This document shows, one piece after another, positions 1-6,555 of a stretch of DNA of 14,391 nt. The DNA is from Nitrospinota bacterium (lineage in GTDB: Bacteria > UBA8248). A program made the translations under genes and the position numbers. The first letter of the stretch is position 1; every line of letters starts with the position of its first letter. Below the pieces are notes generated by a model. The model was not told the origin of the DNA. It did not search any database and worked only from the letters and a program-made list of their open reading frames with translations. Where the stretch lies: contig DNYS01000237.1 in assembly GCA_003506735.1 (NCBI GenBank), forward strand, positions 1,087 to 15,477, read 5' to 3'.

Positions 1-9
1 CCGGGCCGC

Positions 10-438
10 TTACGATTCGGCGGCGTCAAGAATCCGAAATTGAATCGGAAGATCGTCGCTGACGATTTGGGCCGCCTTCCGGACATCGGGGTTAAACAGG
101 AGCGGGCCCTTGAGATTGGCCGTCATCAGTTGGGGATCTTCGGGAATCGTTACAATGGCCAGGGCCTGATAATTTTCCGGCGAATCGATCTCGAGCGAGG
201 CGGCCAAATCCTCCGAAATATCGAAAACGATATCCGGAACCAGCCATTTTGGCTCGATGACAACAAAGGCCAATTTTACATTATCGAGGGACTGAAGCCA
301 CTGGAAAGGCTTTTTTTCCTCATCTTCGATCAAAACGAAACGCTTGAGGTCCGGAAGGCCGATGAGGCCTTCGGGGAAATCGATTATTTCTTCGTCGGAT
401 ACTTGTATTTTTCCGAAAAGAGACGTTTCAATCTCCAT
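10..438 (-). CDS. fliW: Flagellar assembly factor FliW
   Basis: 142 residues, the usual FliW length. In studied bacteria FliW binds either flagellin or CsrA in the cytoplasm: when flagellin is exported, FliW is freed, sequesters CsrA and lifts CsrA repression of flagellin mRNA. The N-terminus (IETSLFGKIQV, then IIDFPEGLIGLPDLKRF) and the central LAFVVIEP are family signatures; the C-terminal part carries NLKGPLLFN, matching the usual 'NLxAPLxxN' motif. An ATG 45 nt upstream (483) is in frame, but the ATG at 438 places the family start at residue 1 and has AGAGG at 448-444, five bases upstream. It overlaps the end of csrA by 11 bp, so translation is probably coupled. It is the last gene of the run; the window ends 9 bp after its TAA, so nothing can be said about a terminator. 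Confidence 0.96.
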   Translation of the reverse strand: MEIETSLFGKIQVSDEEIIDFPEGLIGLPDLKRFVLIEDEEKKPFQWLQSLDNVKLAFVVIEPKWLVPDIVFDISEDLAASLEIDSPENYQALAIVTIPEDPQLMTANLKGPLLFNPDVRKAAQIVSDDLPIQFRILDAAES

Positions 439-685
439 CACCGCCTCTTCCAGAACGCATTCTGCTCCATAGGTCTGCCGCATTTTTCAGCTCCTGGGCG
501 TCCACCCGAGAGGCCCGGTTGTTTTCTTCTTGAATCTTGTCGAATATTTCTCCGCGGTAGATTTTCGTATCGGCGGGCGCATCCACACCGATACGGACCT
601 GGCGTCCCTTAACGTCCACGACCACCACGCGGATTTTGTCTCCCACCATGATGGTTTCGTCGACTTTACGGGTAAGAATAAGCAC
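428..685 (-). CDS. csrA: Carbon storage regulator CsrA (translational repressor)
   Basis: 85 residues from a GTG start. CsrA is a dimeric RNA-binding protein that binds GGA motifs in mRNA leaders; with FliW it controls flagellin synthesis. The β1 strand (MLILTRKV) and β5 region are typical, and Arg44, a main RNA-binding residue, is kept (YRGE instead of the common HREE). Residues 51-58 (IQEENNRA) are identical to the B. subtilis segment containing Asn55, which is needed there for FliW control. The tail after residue 60 is about 25 residues, longer than in enteric CsrA (61 residues in all) and typical of FliW-partnered forms, ending in a Gly/Asp-rich stretch. A TTG-started frame reaches back to 784 but adds residues foreign to the family. 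GTG 685 is preceded by GGAG at 698-695, nine bases away. It sits 126 bp after flgL and overlaps fliW. Confidence 0.95.
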   Translation of the reverse strand: MLILTRKVDETIMVGDKIRVVVVDVKGRQVRIGVDAPADTKIYRGEIFDKIQEENNRASRVDAQELKNAADLWSRMRSGRGGDGD

Positions 686-811
686 GAGCCAATTCTCCAG
701 TGCCGGGCTGCGGTGATATTCGTCGATTCCCGAAGAAAACCTCCTGTCGGCCGAGAAACTACACAATGAAACCCATGCGCACAAGGCGCACCGTTTAAAA
801 ACATCTCCCCG
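686..811 (-). promoter_or_regulatory. csrA leader / flgL-csrA spacer with three GGA motifs
   Basis: This 126-bp gap is the longest within the flgF-fliW run. On the coding strand it holds a perfect AGGAGG (745-740) with no ATG, GTG or TTG at the right distance after it, a GGGA (731-728), and the GGAG (698-695) that serves the csrA GTG. Several GGA motifs near the start codon are the usual form of CsrA-binding leaders, so autoregulation is possible. I see no good promoter here. A 5-bp stem (776-780 with 786-790) lies close after flgL but has no T tract, so it is not a credible terminator. Confidence 0.3.
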
Positions 812-3682
812 CTACCGAATAAAATCCAACAAGCTGAGCTGAAGAATTTGCGCCGTCGAGGCAAACGCGGCTTCAAGCGTCGTTTGAAATACCGAAAACT
901 CCGTAATGGCCTGGGTGAAATCCGTATCCTCTTCTTTGGACAGAATTTCTGCGAAGGCCAGGATCACCTCCTCGTTCCGGGCGCTGATCCTCTCGAACTG
1001 ACGGACCACCTCCCCCACGATCACCTGCTGCAGGCCAATTCGGTCGAGGGTGGCTGTGAATTCATCCAACGTCTTCTGGATGGTATCCCCATCATTCCGC
1101 AATAGCGCCTCCCCCAACACATCAAGGAGTCCGACCAGATTGTTCCCCCCCTGGAACCCCAGGTCGCGGACCGAGGAGCCCGTGATATCCGTCAGCAGCG
1201 CGCTTGAATTCCCATCCCTCGAAGCGAGCTTCAGGTTTTTTCCATCCGCGCTGATCGTGGCCTCCGCATTCGCGGTAGTATTTTCCGAAATGGCTTTTAA
1301 AATGTCGCTCACAACGATTTTCGAGCCAAGGTCCAGATCGATTTCCGCGGCTCTCACCTTCACCGTTCCCAGCCGAACGCCCGCTCCGTCCCTGAGCGCC
1401 GATACCGCCGTTTCGGCGGATACTTTCGGGTCCATATCCCGGCCCGTTATATTCCCCGGAATATTCGCATCGATTCCAAGATCAAACGCCGTGGTCGTGC
1501 CCCCCACATCCTTGACGATGAGGTTGGACACGATGGGAGAATTCGAATCCGTCAGGATCAGCCTTTTCCCGTCGGCCCCGATCCTCACCTTTACACCCGT
1601 GACCGCCGCCTCGATTTTCGTGATGACATCGGTGATATCGGCTGCCGTGGAGAGATCGACCGTAAACGTCGCCCCGGCCCGGTTCGTGATTAATATCGAG
1701 CCGGACCTAACGCCTTTTCCGCCATTCAGGTCCGTGAGGCGGGTGGATTTCGACGCGACGAGCGTTGCCCCGTTCAGGTTGAGCGTGACAAGAATGTCCT
1801 GGGCCCCGTCGGGGGTCAGAGCGATCGAGGAACCCGCACCCACGCTGGGCGAAGTGACCGTGAAGCTGTCCTTGAACGACCCGTTGTAATCGACCTTCGC
1901 CCCGGTGAGGTTCGTGTCCGATGTGACCGAGGTGCTGAAGGGGGATGTCGCCGAAAAGCCCAAAAGAGAAGCCAGGTCGCTCTTTGTCACATCCACGCCC
2001 ACCGAAACGGCCGGGTTGTCTTTTGTGATCGTAAATTTATCCGTCGCGGCGGTGTAAACCACCGTATACCCTACGGCCGCACCCGCGGCGGTTGCGCCCT
2101 TCAGCGTGGTGGAGGCATTGATGAGGGTTTGCAGCTCCAAAGCGATGGCCGCGCCGGTTCTCGTCCCCGCCACGATGGTGAATGTCTCCGAGCGAGCTCC
2201 GCCGTCTTCGAGGATCGTGATGGTGTTATTGGTGGCCGGAATTTGCTTCACGTTATTGTTGATGGTGAGTTCGATATTGGAGGCCAGGGATTCGCCCGTG
2301 AACACCCCAGGGCCGATGGTGATGACCGTGTTGCCTCCGCCGTCCACCGCGACGGAAAATCTGTCGTTGGCCCCGGCAAGGACGTTGAACGCCACTGCCG
2401 TTGAAGAGGTGGACGATTTCCCCTGGAGAGAGTCCGCCGAGAAACCAAATGCACTGGCGGCGGTGCTGGCGGCAGCCGTCCCCACGCTCAAAACCTGAAA
2501 GTCGGTCGCGCCGGTCCCGGACCGGGTGAATTTAAACTGGTCGGCCGCGCTGTCGTAGGTGACTTTGGTTCCGGTGAGCGCCTCGTCCGTTACCGTGGAG
2601 AGCGATGGAGTCGAGGGCTCCACCGTGAAGCCCATCAGCGTCCCCAGCGCCCCGTCGGTGGAGGCCACGCCCACTCTGACGGAGATCGATTCCGTCCCGC
2701 CCGTAATGGTGAACTCATCCGTCGCGACATTGTAGGTCACAGCATATCCAGTCCCGCCCGCGGCGGTTGCGCCCCTCAGCGCAGTGGATGCGTTAATTGC
2801 CGTTGCAAGCTCGGTGGCAAGAGCGGTCCCCGTCTTGATTCCCACTCCCACGTTAATTGTGTCGGTTGCTTTTCCGCCTTCCTCGATAATGGATATTGAG
2901 CTGTTGGTGGAGGTCACAACCTTGATAGTGTTGTTGATTTTAAGTTCGGCCTCGGCGGCGAGCACCGCGCCAGTACGCGTACCCGCCGCAATCGTGACGG
3001 TGGTGTCCGTCACCACGGGCTGCTGATCCCGGATGACGAGCTGATTGTTCGTTCCGTCTATGCGGAATTCATCCGTCACCGGCGCCGTGCCCTTGATGAA
3101 AGCGGAGGTTTGAAAAATATCCGGGTCGAGGTCCGTGGACAAAAAGCTCGAACCGGCGACGTTGATGGCGTTCGCTTGGCCGATCCCCACATTCACGTTG
3201 ACCTTGCCCTGATTGCCCTGATATTCCCCGCTGCTGTTATAGGCGGCGGTGGCTATATCGGTGCCCGAGAAGATAAAGCGCTCCCCGACCTGGGTATTCG
3301 CCAGTTGGATGATGCTATCGCGAATACTCGATATCTGCACGGCCCCGCCGGCCCGGGTAACGGAGTCCGCAGGGGCCCCGGCCTCTTGAAGACCGATAAC
3401 CCGCGCCTGGACGACCAGGTCGCGGATCTGCTGGAGGGTCTGATCGGTGACGTTGGAAAAGGCGGTGCTTCGCGTAATATTTCGGGTGAACTGGTTGCTG
3501 TCGGCAATGATTCGGCGGAGGTTCAGGATTTTCGAGAAGCTGCCCGGATCGTCCGATGCCTTCCGGACGCGCTTTCCGGTGACGATATCCTCCTGAACCT
3601 CCAGGACACGCCTCTGGGTCGTACGGATGGCGCTTTGGGCAATCCGGAAGCGCTGCGCCGTCGTGATTTTCGTATTGCCCAT
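812..3682 (-). CDS. flgL: Flagellar hook-associated protein 3 FlgL, greatly enlarged (956 aa)
   Basis: FlgL (HAP3) forms the distal hook-filament junction layer. The flagellin-like D0/D1 ends are clear: the N-terminus has ITTAQRFRIAQSAIRTTQRR, GKRVRKASDDPG and the long helix with QIRDLVVQA, then GERFIFSGT at 133-141. The C-terminus (residues 850-956) ends in QTTLEAAFASTAQILQLSLLDFIR-like α-helix. Known FlgL proteins are about 300 residues; the extra ~650 residues lie between GERFIFSG and the C-terminal helix. They hold a duplicated ~225-residue β-rich unit (about 204-400 and 440-615) and a pair of flagellin-IN-like repeats (647-741 and 758-849), rich in Thr, Ser, Gly and Ala. This should be an enlarged surface-exposed part. 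ATG 3682 has GGAGGAG at 3698-3692. It follows flgK by 26 bp, as usual. Identification as FlgL rather than flagellin rests on the position after flgK and the C-terminal sequence. Confidence 0.92.
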   Translation of the reverse strand: MGNTKITTAQRFRIAQSAIRTTQRRVLEVQEDIVTGKRVRKASDDPGSFSKILNLRRIIADSNQFTRNITRSTAFSNVTDQTLQQIRDLVVQARVIGLQEAGAPADSVTRAGGAVQISSIRDSIIQLANTQVGERFIFSGTDIATAAYNSSGEYQGNQGKVNVNVGIGQANAINVAGSSFLSTDLDPDIFQTSAFIKGTAPVTDEFRIDGTNNQLVIRDQQPVVTDTTVTIAAGTRTGAVLAAEAELKINNTIKVVTSTNSSISIIEEGGKATDTINVGVGIKTGTALATELATAINASTALRGATAAGGTGYAVTYNVATDEFTITGGTESISVRVGVASTDGALGTLMGFTVEPSTPSLSTVTDEALTGTKVTYDSAADQFKFTRSGTGATDFQVLSVGTAAASTAASAFGFSADSLQGKSSTSSTAVAFNVLAGANDRFSVAVDGGGNTVITIGPGVFTGESLASNIELTINNNVKQIPATNNTITILEDGGARSETFTIVAGTRTGAAIALELQTLINASTTLKGATAAGAAVGYTVVYTAATDKFTITKDNPAVSVGVDVTKSDLASLLGFSATSPFSTSVTSDTNLTGAKVDYNGSFKDSFTVTSPSVGAGSSIALTPDGAQDILVTLNLNGATLVASKSTRLTDLNGGKGVRSGSILITNRAGATFTVDLSTAADITDVITKIEAAVTGVKVRIGADGKRLILTDSNSPIVSNLIVKDVGGTTTAFDLGIDANIPGNITGRDMDPKVSAETAVSALRDGAGVRLGTVKVRAAEIDLDLGSKIVVSDILKAISENTTANAEATISADGKNLKLASRDGNSSALLTDITGSSVRDLGFQGGNNLVGLLDVLGEALLRNDGDTIQKTLDEFTATLDRIGLQQVIVGEVVRQFERISARNEEVILAFAEILSKEEDTDFTQAITEFSVFQTTLEAAFASTAQILQLSLLDFIR
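1136..1744 (-). repeat. FlgL flagellin-IN-like repeat pair (residues ~647-741 and 758-849)
   Basis: Two ~90-residue segments share the pattern L..L..G.GVR.G.....(R).....DL.......DI...I........ISADGK.L.L.......L.......(T).DLG(I/F). First copy: LNGGKGVRSGSILIT, VDLSTAADITDVITKI, RIGADGKRLILTD and FDLGIDANI. Second copy: LRDGAGVRLGTVKVR, LDLGSKIVVSDILKAI, TISADGKNLKLASRD and RDLGFQGGN. The pattern resembles the flagellin hook IN motif (PF07196) common in FliD, flagellin and large FlgL proteins. Confidence 0.65.
1838..2365 (-). repeat. FlgL internal duplicated unit, copy 2 (residues ~440-615)
   Basis: Second copy of the unit, with INAST at 521-525, GATAAG at 529, TDKFTIT at 547-553, LLGF at 573-576 and LTGAKV at 592-597. 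Each unit also contains an internal two-fold 'TGxxLAxELxxxIN' motif: here at about 462-475 and 509-523. Limits are approximate because similarity fades on both sides. Confidence 0.8.
2483..3073 (-). repeat. FlgL internal duplicated unit, copy 1 (residues ~204-400)
   Basis: Protein-level repeat. Landmarks repeat in copy 2 about 225 residues later: 'TGxxLAxExxxxIN' at 237-250, INAST at 296-300, GATAAG at 304, TDEFTIT at 321-327, LMGF at 349-352 and LTGTKV at 369-374. The DNA at 2757-2781 matches 2082-2106 in copy 2 at 24 of 25 positions, 675 bp (225 codons) apart. Outer limits are approximate. Confidence 0.8.
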
Positions 3683-3708
3683 TTCCTACCGCTCCTCCAG
3701 ACTCACCT

Positions 3709-5478
3709 TCATCTGATGATATCGATTACCTGCTGCAAAAGGTCGGTAATCGTGGAAATTACCTTCGCGCTCGCCGCGAAGTTTTGCTGAAACAGGATGA
3801 TGGTCACCATCTCTTCGTCGATCGATACGCCAGACACCTCCTCGCGGTTGGTATTCAGGGCGTCTTTTACCTGGCTGGTGACTTCCTGGCGGTCGGTAAT
3901 GTTTCTGCTCAGAGAGCCAAAATTTGAAATAATTCCGTTCATGAAATCGCTGATCGTCGCCGTATTCCGGCCCGCAACGACATCCCCCCGCAGGTTGGCG
4001 AGTTTCAGGGCGTTGGCGTTGTCTCCCGGGGAGCCCGGTACGCCGGCCGTGGCGATTTTACTGATGTCGGCCGCAAGGAGGTTGTTGAAGGCGAATTTCT
4101 TGGCGGCCCCCGTGCGGACGGAAACGGTGAAAGAATCCCCTGTTTGGGGGTCGCCGCTGAATTTTTGAACGACGATCCGGATTCCCTCGAATTCGGCCGT
4201 CACCGATCCGCCGGTAAAATTAAACGTGGTGACCGCCGGGTCCGTTCCCAGGGGACCTCCGTCAATCGACACCTGGGTGGCATTGAGCTTCTGGTTCGTG
4301 TCCGTGTCGGTGATGGTAAAGGTTGTCGAGGACGTAAATTCGAGTTTGTAATCCGCCATCGTGAGCGCCGTTGCGTCGAATATTTTTGAATTCGACAATA
4401 CGGACTGTACATTGGGGTTGCCCGTCGCCACGTCCTTGCTGTTTGAACTGCCCCCCTTGAGGCTGACCTTAAGGGGCTGGAAAAAGTCCAGGTTGGTACT
4501 TCCGTCCAGGCCGAAACCCTGTTTATGGATGATGTTGACTTCGTTGACGATGGTCGCCGCGATGGTGTTGATGTCGTCGAGGAGATTTTTCAGCGTCGTA
4601 TCCCGGAATTCGAGCAATCCCCCGATTTTGCCGTTCGTAATCCGCGAAGAGATATCGACTCGCACATTACCCCGGTCTTCGAATAAAACGCGCTGAAGGG
4701 CAACCGGCGGCGTGTTCCCAACCACGTTGTTGGGGTTTTGCTCTCCAACGAGTTTGTTGAATATTCTTCGTGAAACCAGGGGCGCACTTCTGCCGACGAA
4801 GATCAGCAATGAGCCGTTCGTCTCTTCAATAACGTTAACGTCCACTCGCTCGGAGAGATCCTCGAGAATTCGCCGGCGCTCGTCGCGAAGGTCGTTTTCG
4901 GTGTCTCCGCTGGCCTCGCCCACCAAAATATCGGAGTTTAACCGTGCGATGCGCTCCGCAAACTGGTTCACCTCGTCGATGGCACGGGTGATATTCCGGT
5001 CGGCCCCGATCTGCAGGTCCTCGACCGCTTTGCCCAGGCGGTTGAACTTTTCCGCCAAAATTCCGGCCGCGTTGACCAAACCGTTTCGCTCGGCGGCGCC
5101 TTCGGGCGTGGTGCCTAAATCCTCGGCCGCCGCGAAGAATTTATTGATGGCGCCGGCGATTCCGCCCTCGGTTCCGGACTCGTTCAGGAAGGCTTCGGTG
5201 GCCAGGACTCCACTGGCCTGGGCGCTGAGGGAGCCGTCCTCGGATTTAAAGCGTGCTATTTGAGCGTTCAGGAACCGGTCCACTACCTGGCGGACCGTTT
5301 CGAGACGCACGCCGGTGCCAATAAATCCCGTCACCGGCGGATTATTGACGAGGACGACCTCTTGACGCGAATAGCCCTCAACGCCGGCATTGGCGATATT
5401 ATGGGCAACCGTCTGCAATGCCGCCTGGGTGACCAGGAGAGACTCTTTTCCGATGGTCAGTGCTGTCTGAAGTCCCAT
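3709..5478 (-). CDS. flgK: Flagellar hook-associated protein 1 FlgK
   Basis: 589 residues, close to the usual 550-650. FlgK (HAP1) forms the proximal junction layer between hook and filament and is exported by the flagellar type III system with FlgN as chaperone. The N-terminal D0 signature is clear: ALTIGKESLLVTQAALQTVAHNIANAGVEGYSRQ. The region with INKFFAAAEDLGTTPEG, then LNSDI and NDLRDERRRILEDLSE, is typical FlgK D1. A central NEVNIIHKQGFGLDG segment and the FEGIRIVV...GDSFTV β-region are also family features. The C-terminus (GVSIDEEMVTIILFQQNFAASAKV to VIDIIR) is the matching D0 helix. ATG 5478 has only a weak ribosome site (AGGCGG at 5493-5488). It lies 21 bp after flgN and 26 bp before flgL. 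Confidence 0.97.
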   Translation of the reverse strand: MGLQTALTIGKESLLVTQAALQTVAHNIANAGVEGYSRQEVVLVNNPPVTGFIGTGVRLETVRQVVDRFLNAQIARFKSEDGSLSAQASGVLATEAFLNESGTEGGIAGAINKFFAAAEDLGTTPEGAAERNGLVNAAGILAEKFNRLGKAVEDLQIGADRNITRAIDEVNQFAERIARLNSDILVGEASGDTENDLRDERRRILEDLSERVDVNVIEETNGSLLIFVGRSAPLVSRRIFNKLVGEQNPNNVVGNTPPVALQRVLFEDRGNVRVDISSRITNGKIGGLLEFRDTTLKNLLDDINTIAATIVNEVNIIHKQGFGLDGSTNLDFFQPLKVSLKGGSSNSKDVATGNPNVQSVLSNSKIFDATALTMADYKLEFTSSTTFTITDTDTNQKLNATQVSIDGGPLGTDPAVTTFNFTGGSVTAEFEGIRIVVQKFSGDPQTGDSFTVSVRTGAAKKFAFNNLLAADISKIATAGVPGSPGDNANALKLANLRGDVVAGRNTATISDFMNGIISNFGSLSRNITDRQEVTSQVKDALNTNREEVSGVSIDEEMVTIILFQQNFAASAKVISTITDLLQQVIDIIR

Positions 5479-5499
5479 TTGCGCTTACCGCCTATGTCT

Positions 5500-6003
5500 C
5501 TAAACCGACTGAAAAACAAAATCGCCGCCCTGAACCCTTTTTTTGCCTAACTTCCCCTCGATGCCGTACATCGCCGGATCGGCGAACGCCGACTGAACGG
5601 AGTCCATCACCCCGTTCATGACCGAAAGAAGTTCCCCGATAATTTGGCGGTTGATCTCGTTAACCTGCTTCACCCGATCGGTCGTCTCACGAAGGCGGCC
5701 GCGTACATTCATAAATCTTTTGGCCAGCGGAGGGGGGGTGTTCCGCACCAGGTCGATGAGGTGAAGGTTTTTGGTGTCCTGGCCCTGCTCGGAGGAGAGG
5801 ACGGCCATCAGCCGGGTCCGCTCCTGCTCCAGGGCGCGGATGCGGTGGACGACCTGGGCCTTCAAACCGATTTGCTCCTCGAAATTGGCGAACTTGGGGC
5901 GGCGCAGGACTTCCCTTTCCTTCAAGAGGATTCCCTCCAAATCCTCATAGGCCTCAAATTCTTTTTCGAGTACGTCGAGAAGATTCTCCGTATGATCATT
6001 CAT
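5500..6003 (-). CDS. flgN: FlgN-type export chaperone for FlgK and FlgL
   Basis: 167 residues, mostly helical and charged, with heptad-like leucine spacing (LLDVLEKEFEAYEDLEGILLKEREVL at the start, RIRALEQERTRL in the middle). FlgN is a cytoplasmic chaperone that binds the C-terminal helices of FlgK and FlgL and brings them to the export gate. The early 'YEDLEGILLKEREVL' segment and the later EINRQIIGELLSVMNGVMDSV are typical of the FlgN family, which is poorly conserved, so the place directly upstream of flgK carries much of the weight. The ATG at 6003 overlaps the flgJ stop by 8 bp (ATGAATGA), implying coupled translation, and is preceded by GGAG eight bases upstream. The last ~15 residues are not helical and look disordered. 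Confidence 0.85.
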   Translation of the reverse strand: MNDHTENLLDVLEKEFEAYEDLEGILLKEREVLRRPKFANFEEQIGLKAQVVHRIRALEQERTRLMAVLSSEQGQDTKNLHLIDLVRNTPPPLAKRFMNVRGRLRETTDRVKQVNEINRQIIGELLSVMNGVMDSVQSAFADPAMYGIEGKLGKKRVQGGDFVFQSV

Positions 6004-6463
6004 AATATCCGCTCCCCGGTTGGGTCATCTCCGGACCGCCTGCCTCCGGTTTCCCGGCCGCATTTCGGGATGGGGCGGAATCCTCCACTTTTCCCCCGTT
6101 GGGCACCAGGTTGGAGTAGCGCCTGGTCACGTCCTCCTTCCGGGTCAGTTGCTCATAAATGACCTTGGACATTCCGATGCCGGTTCCCTTCGAGACTTCC
6201 TTTGAAATCGCTTCGTCGAACATGCTTTCGAACCAATCCATGCTGAGGTTCTTCTCCATCAAGCCACTCTTGGGCACGCTCTTGCGCATTTCCTTCAAAA
6301 GCCGCTGAACGAACAAGGATTCGAAATCCTGGCTGAATTGCTTTATCTTGGCATCGTCGCCGCTCGCCTTTAGGGTCTCGATTTGTTTTGACAAGGAACC
6401 GGAATTTTGGAGGGTCATGGCCCGCAAGTGTTCGGGAGATACGTTGCCCAGATTTCCAATCAT
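5996..6463 (-). CDS. flgJ: Rod-binding protein FlgJ, N-terminal domain only
   Basis: 155 residues. It matches the rod-binding domain of FlgJ: IKQFSQDFESLFVQRLLKEMRKSVP (about 40-65), then WFESMFDEAISKEVSKGTGIGMSKVIYEQL (about 76-105). The peptidoglycan-hydrolase domain of enteric FlgJ is absent; the protein ends in a ~45-residue Pro/Gly/Asn-rich tail. Single-domain FlgJ is normal outside beta- and gammaproteobacteria, where a separate enzyme opens the wall. It likely acts in the periplasm as scaffold for rod assembly. The frame continues up to 6502, but the ATG at 6463 has AGGAG at 6476-6472, eight bases away, and the upstream residues (RGERE) are just the ribosome site read as protein. A 92-bp gap separates it from flgI; it overlaps flgN by 8 bp. 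Confidence 0.9.
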   Translation of the reverse strand: MIGNLGNVSPEHLRAMTLQNSGSLSKQIETLKASGDDAKIKQFSQDFESLFVQRLLKEMRKSVPKSGLMEKNLSMDWFESMFDEAISKEVSKGTGIGMSKVIYEQLTRKEDVTRRYSNLVPNGGKVEDSAPSRNAAGKPEAGGPEMTQPGSGYYE

Positions 6464-6477
6464 TTCCCGCTCTCCTC

Positions 6478-6514
6478 GCCGGCCACAGCTTTTGCGAGTC
6501 AACCCGGGGCCGGC
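6478..6514 (-). repeat. Inverted repeat in the flgI-flgJ gap
   Basis: A 7-bp GC-only inverted repeat, GCCGGCC at 6478-6484 and GGCCGGC at 6508-6514, with a 23-base loop. It lies just upstream of the flgJ ribosome site. There is no T tract, so an intrinsic terminator is unlikely; an RNA stem affecting flgJ translation or mRNA processing is possible. In GC-rich DNA such a repeat can also be chance. Confidence 0.3.
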
Positions 6515-6555
6515 ACTACAGCATGAACATTATGCAATCGGGCGCTCCGCGCGCC

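Noticed and set aside
40..612. Long plus-strand open frame of 190 codons opposite fliW and csrA
   Set aside because: It lies opposite two well-identified genes and its translation has no family features; it is an antisense shadow.
776..790. Small hairpin (TGCGC, 5-base loop, GCGCA) after flgL as a terminator
   Set aside because: Only 5 bp, with no T tract following on the minus strand; csrA and fliW would then lack a promoter.
1050..1889. 279-codon plus-strand frame opposite flgL
   Set aside because: Antisense to the Thr/Ser/Ala-rich repeats of FlgL, whose composition suppresses stops on the other strand. No ribosome site or recognisable protein.
812..3682. The 956-residue protein as flagellin rather than FlgL
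   Set aside because: Position 26 bp after flgK and the C-terminal end (QTTLEAAFASTAQILQLSLLDF) match FlgL; the flagellin-like look of the ends is shared by both families.
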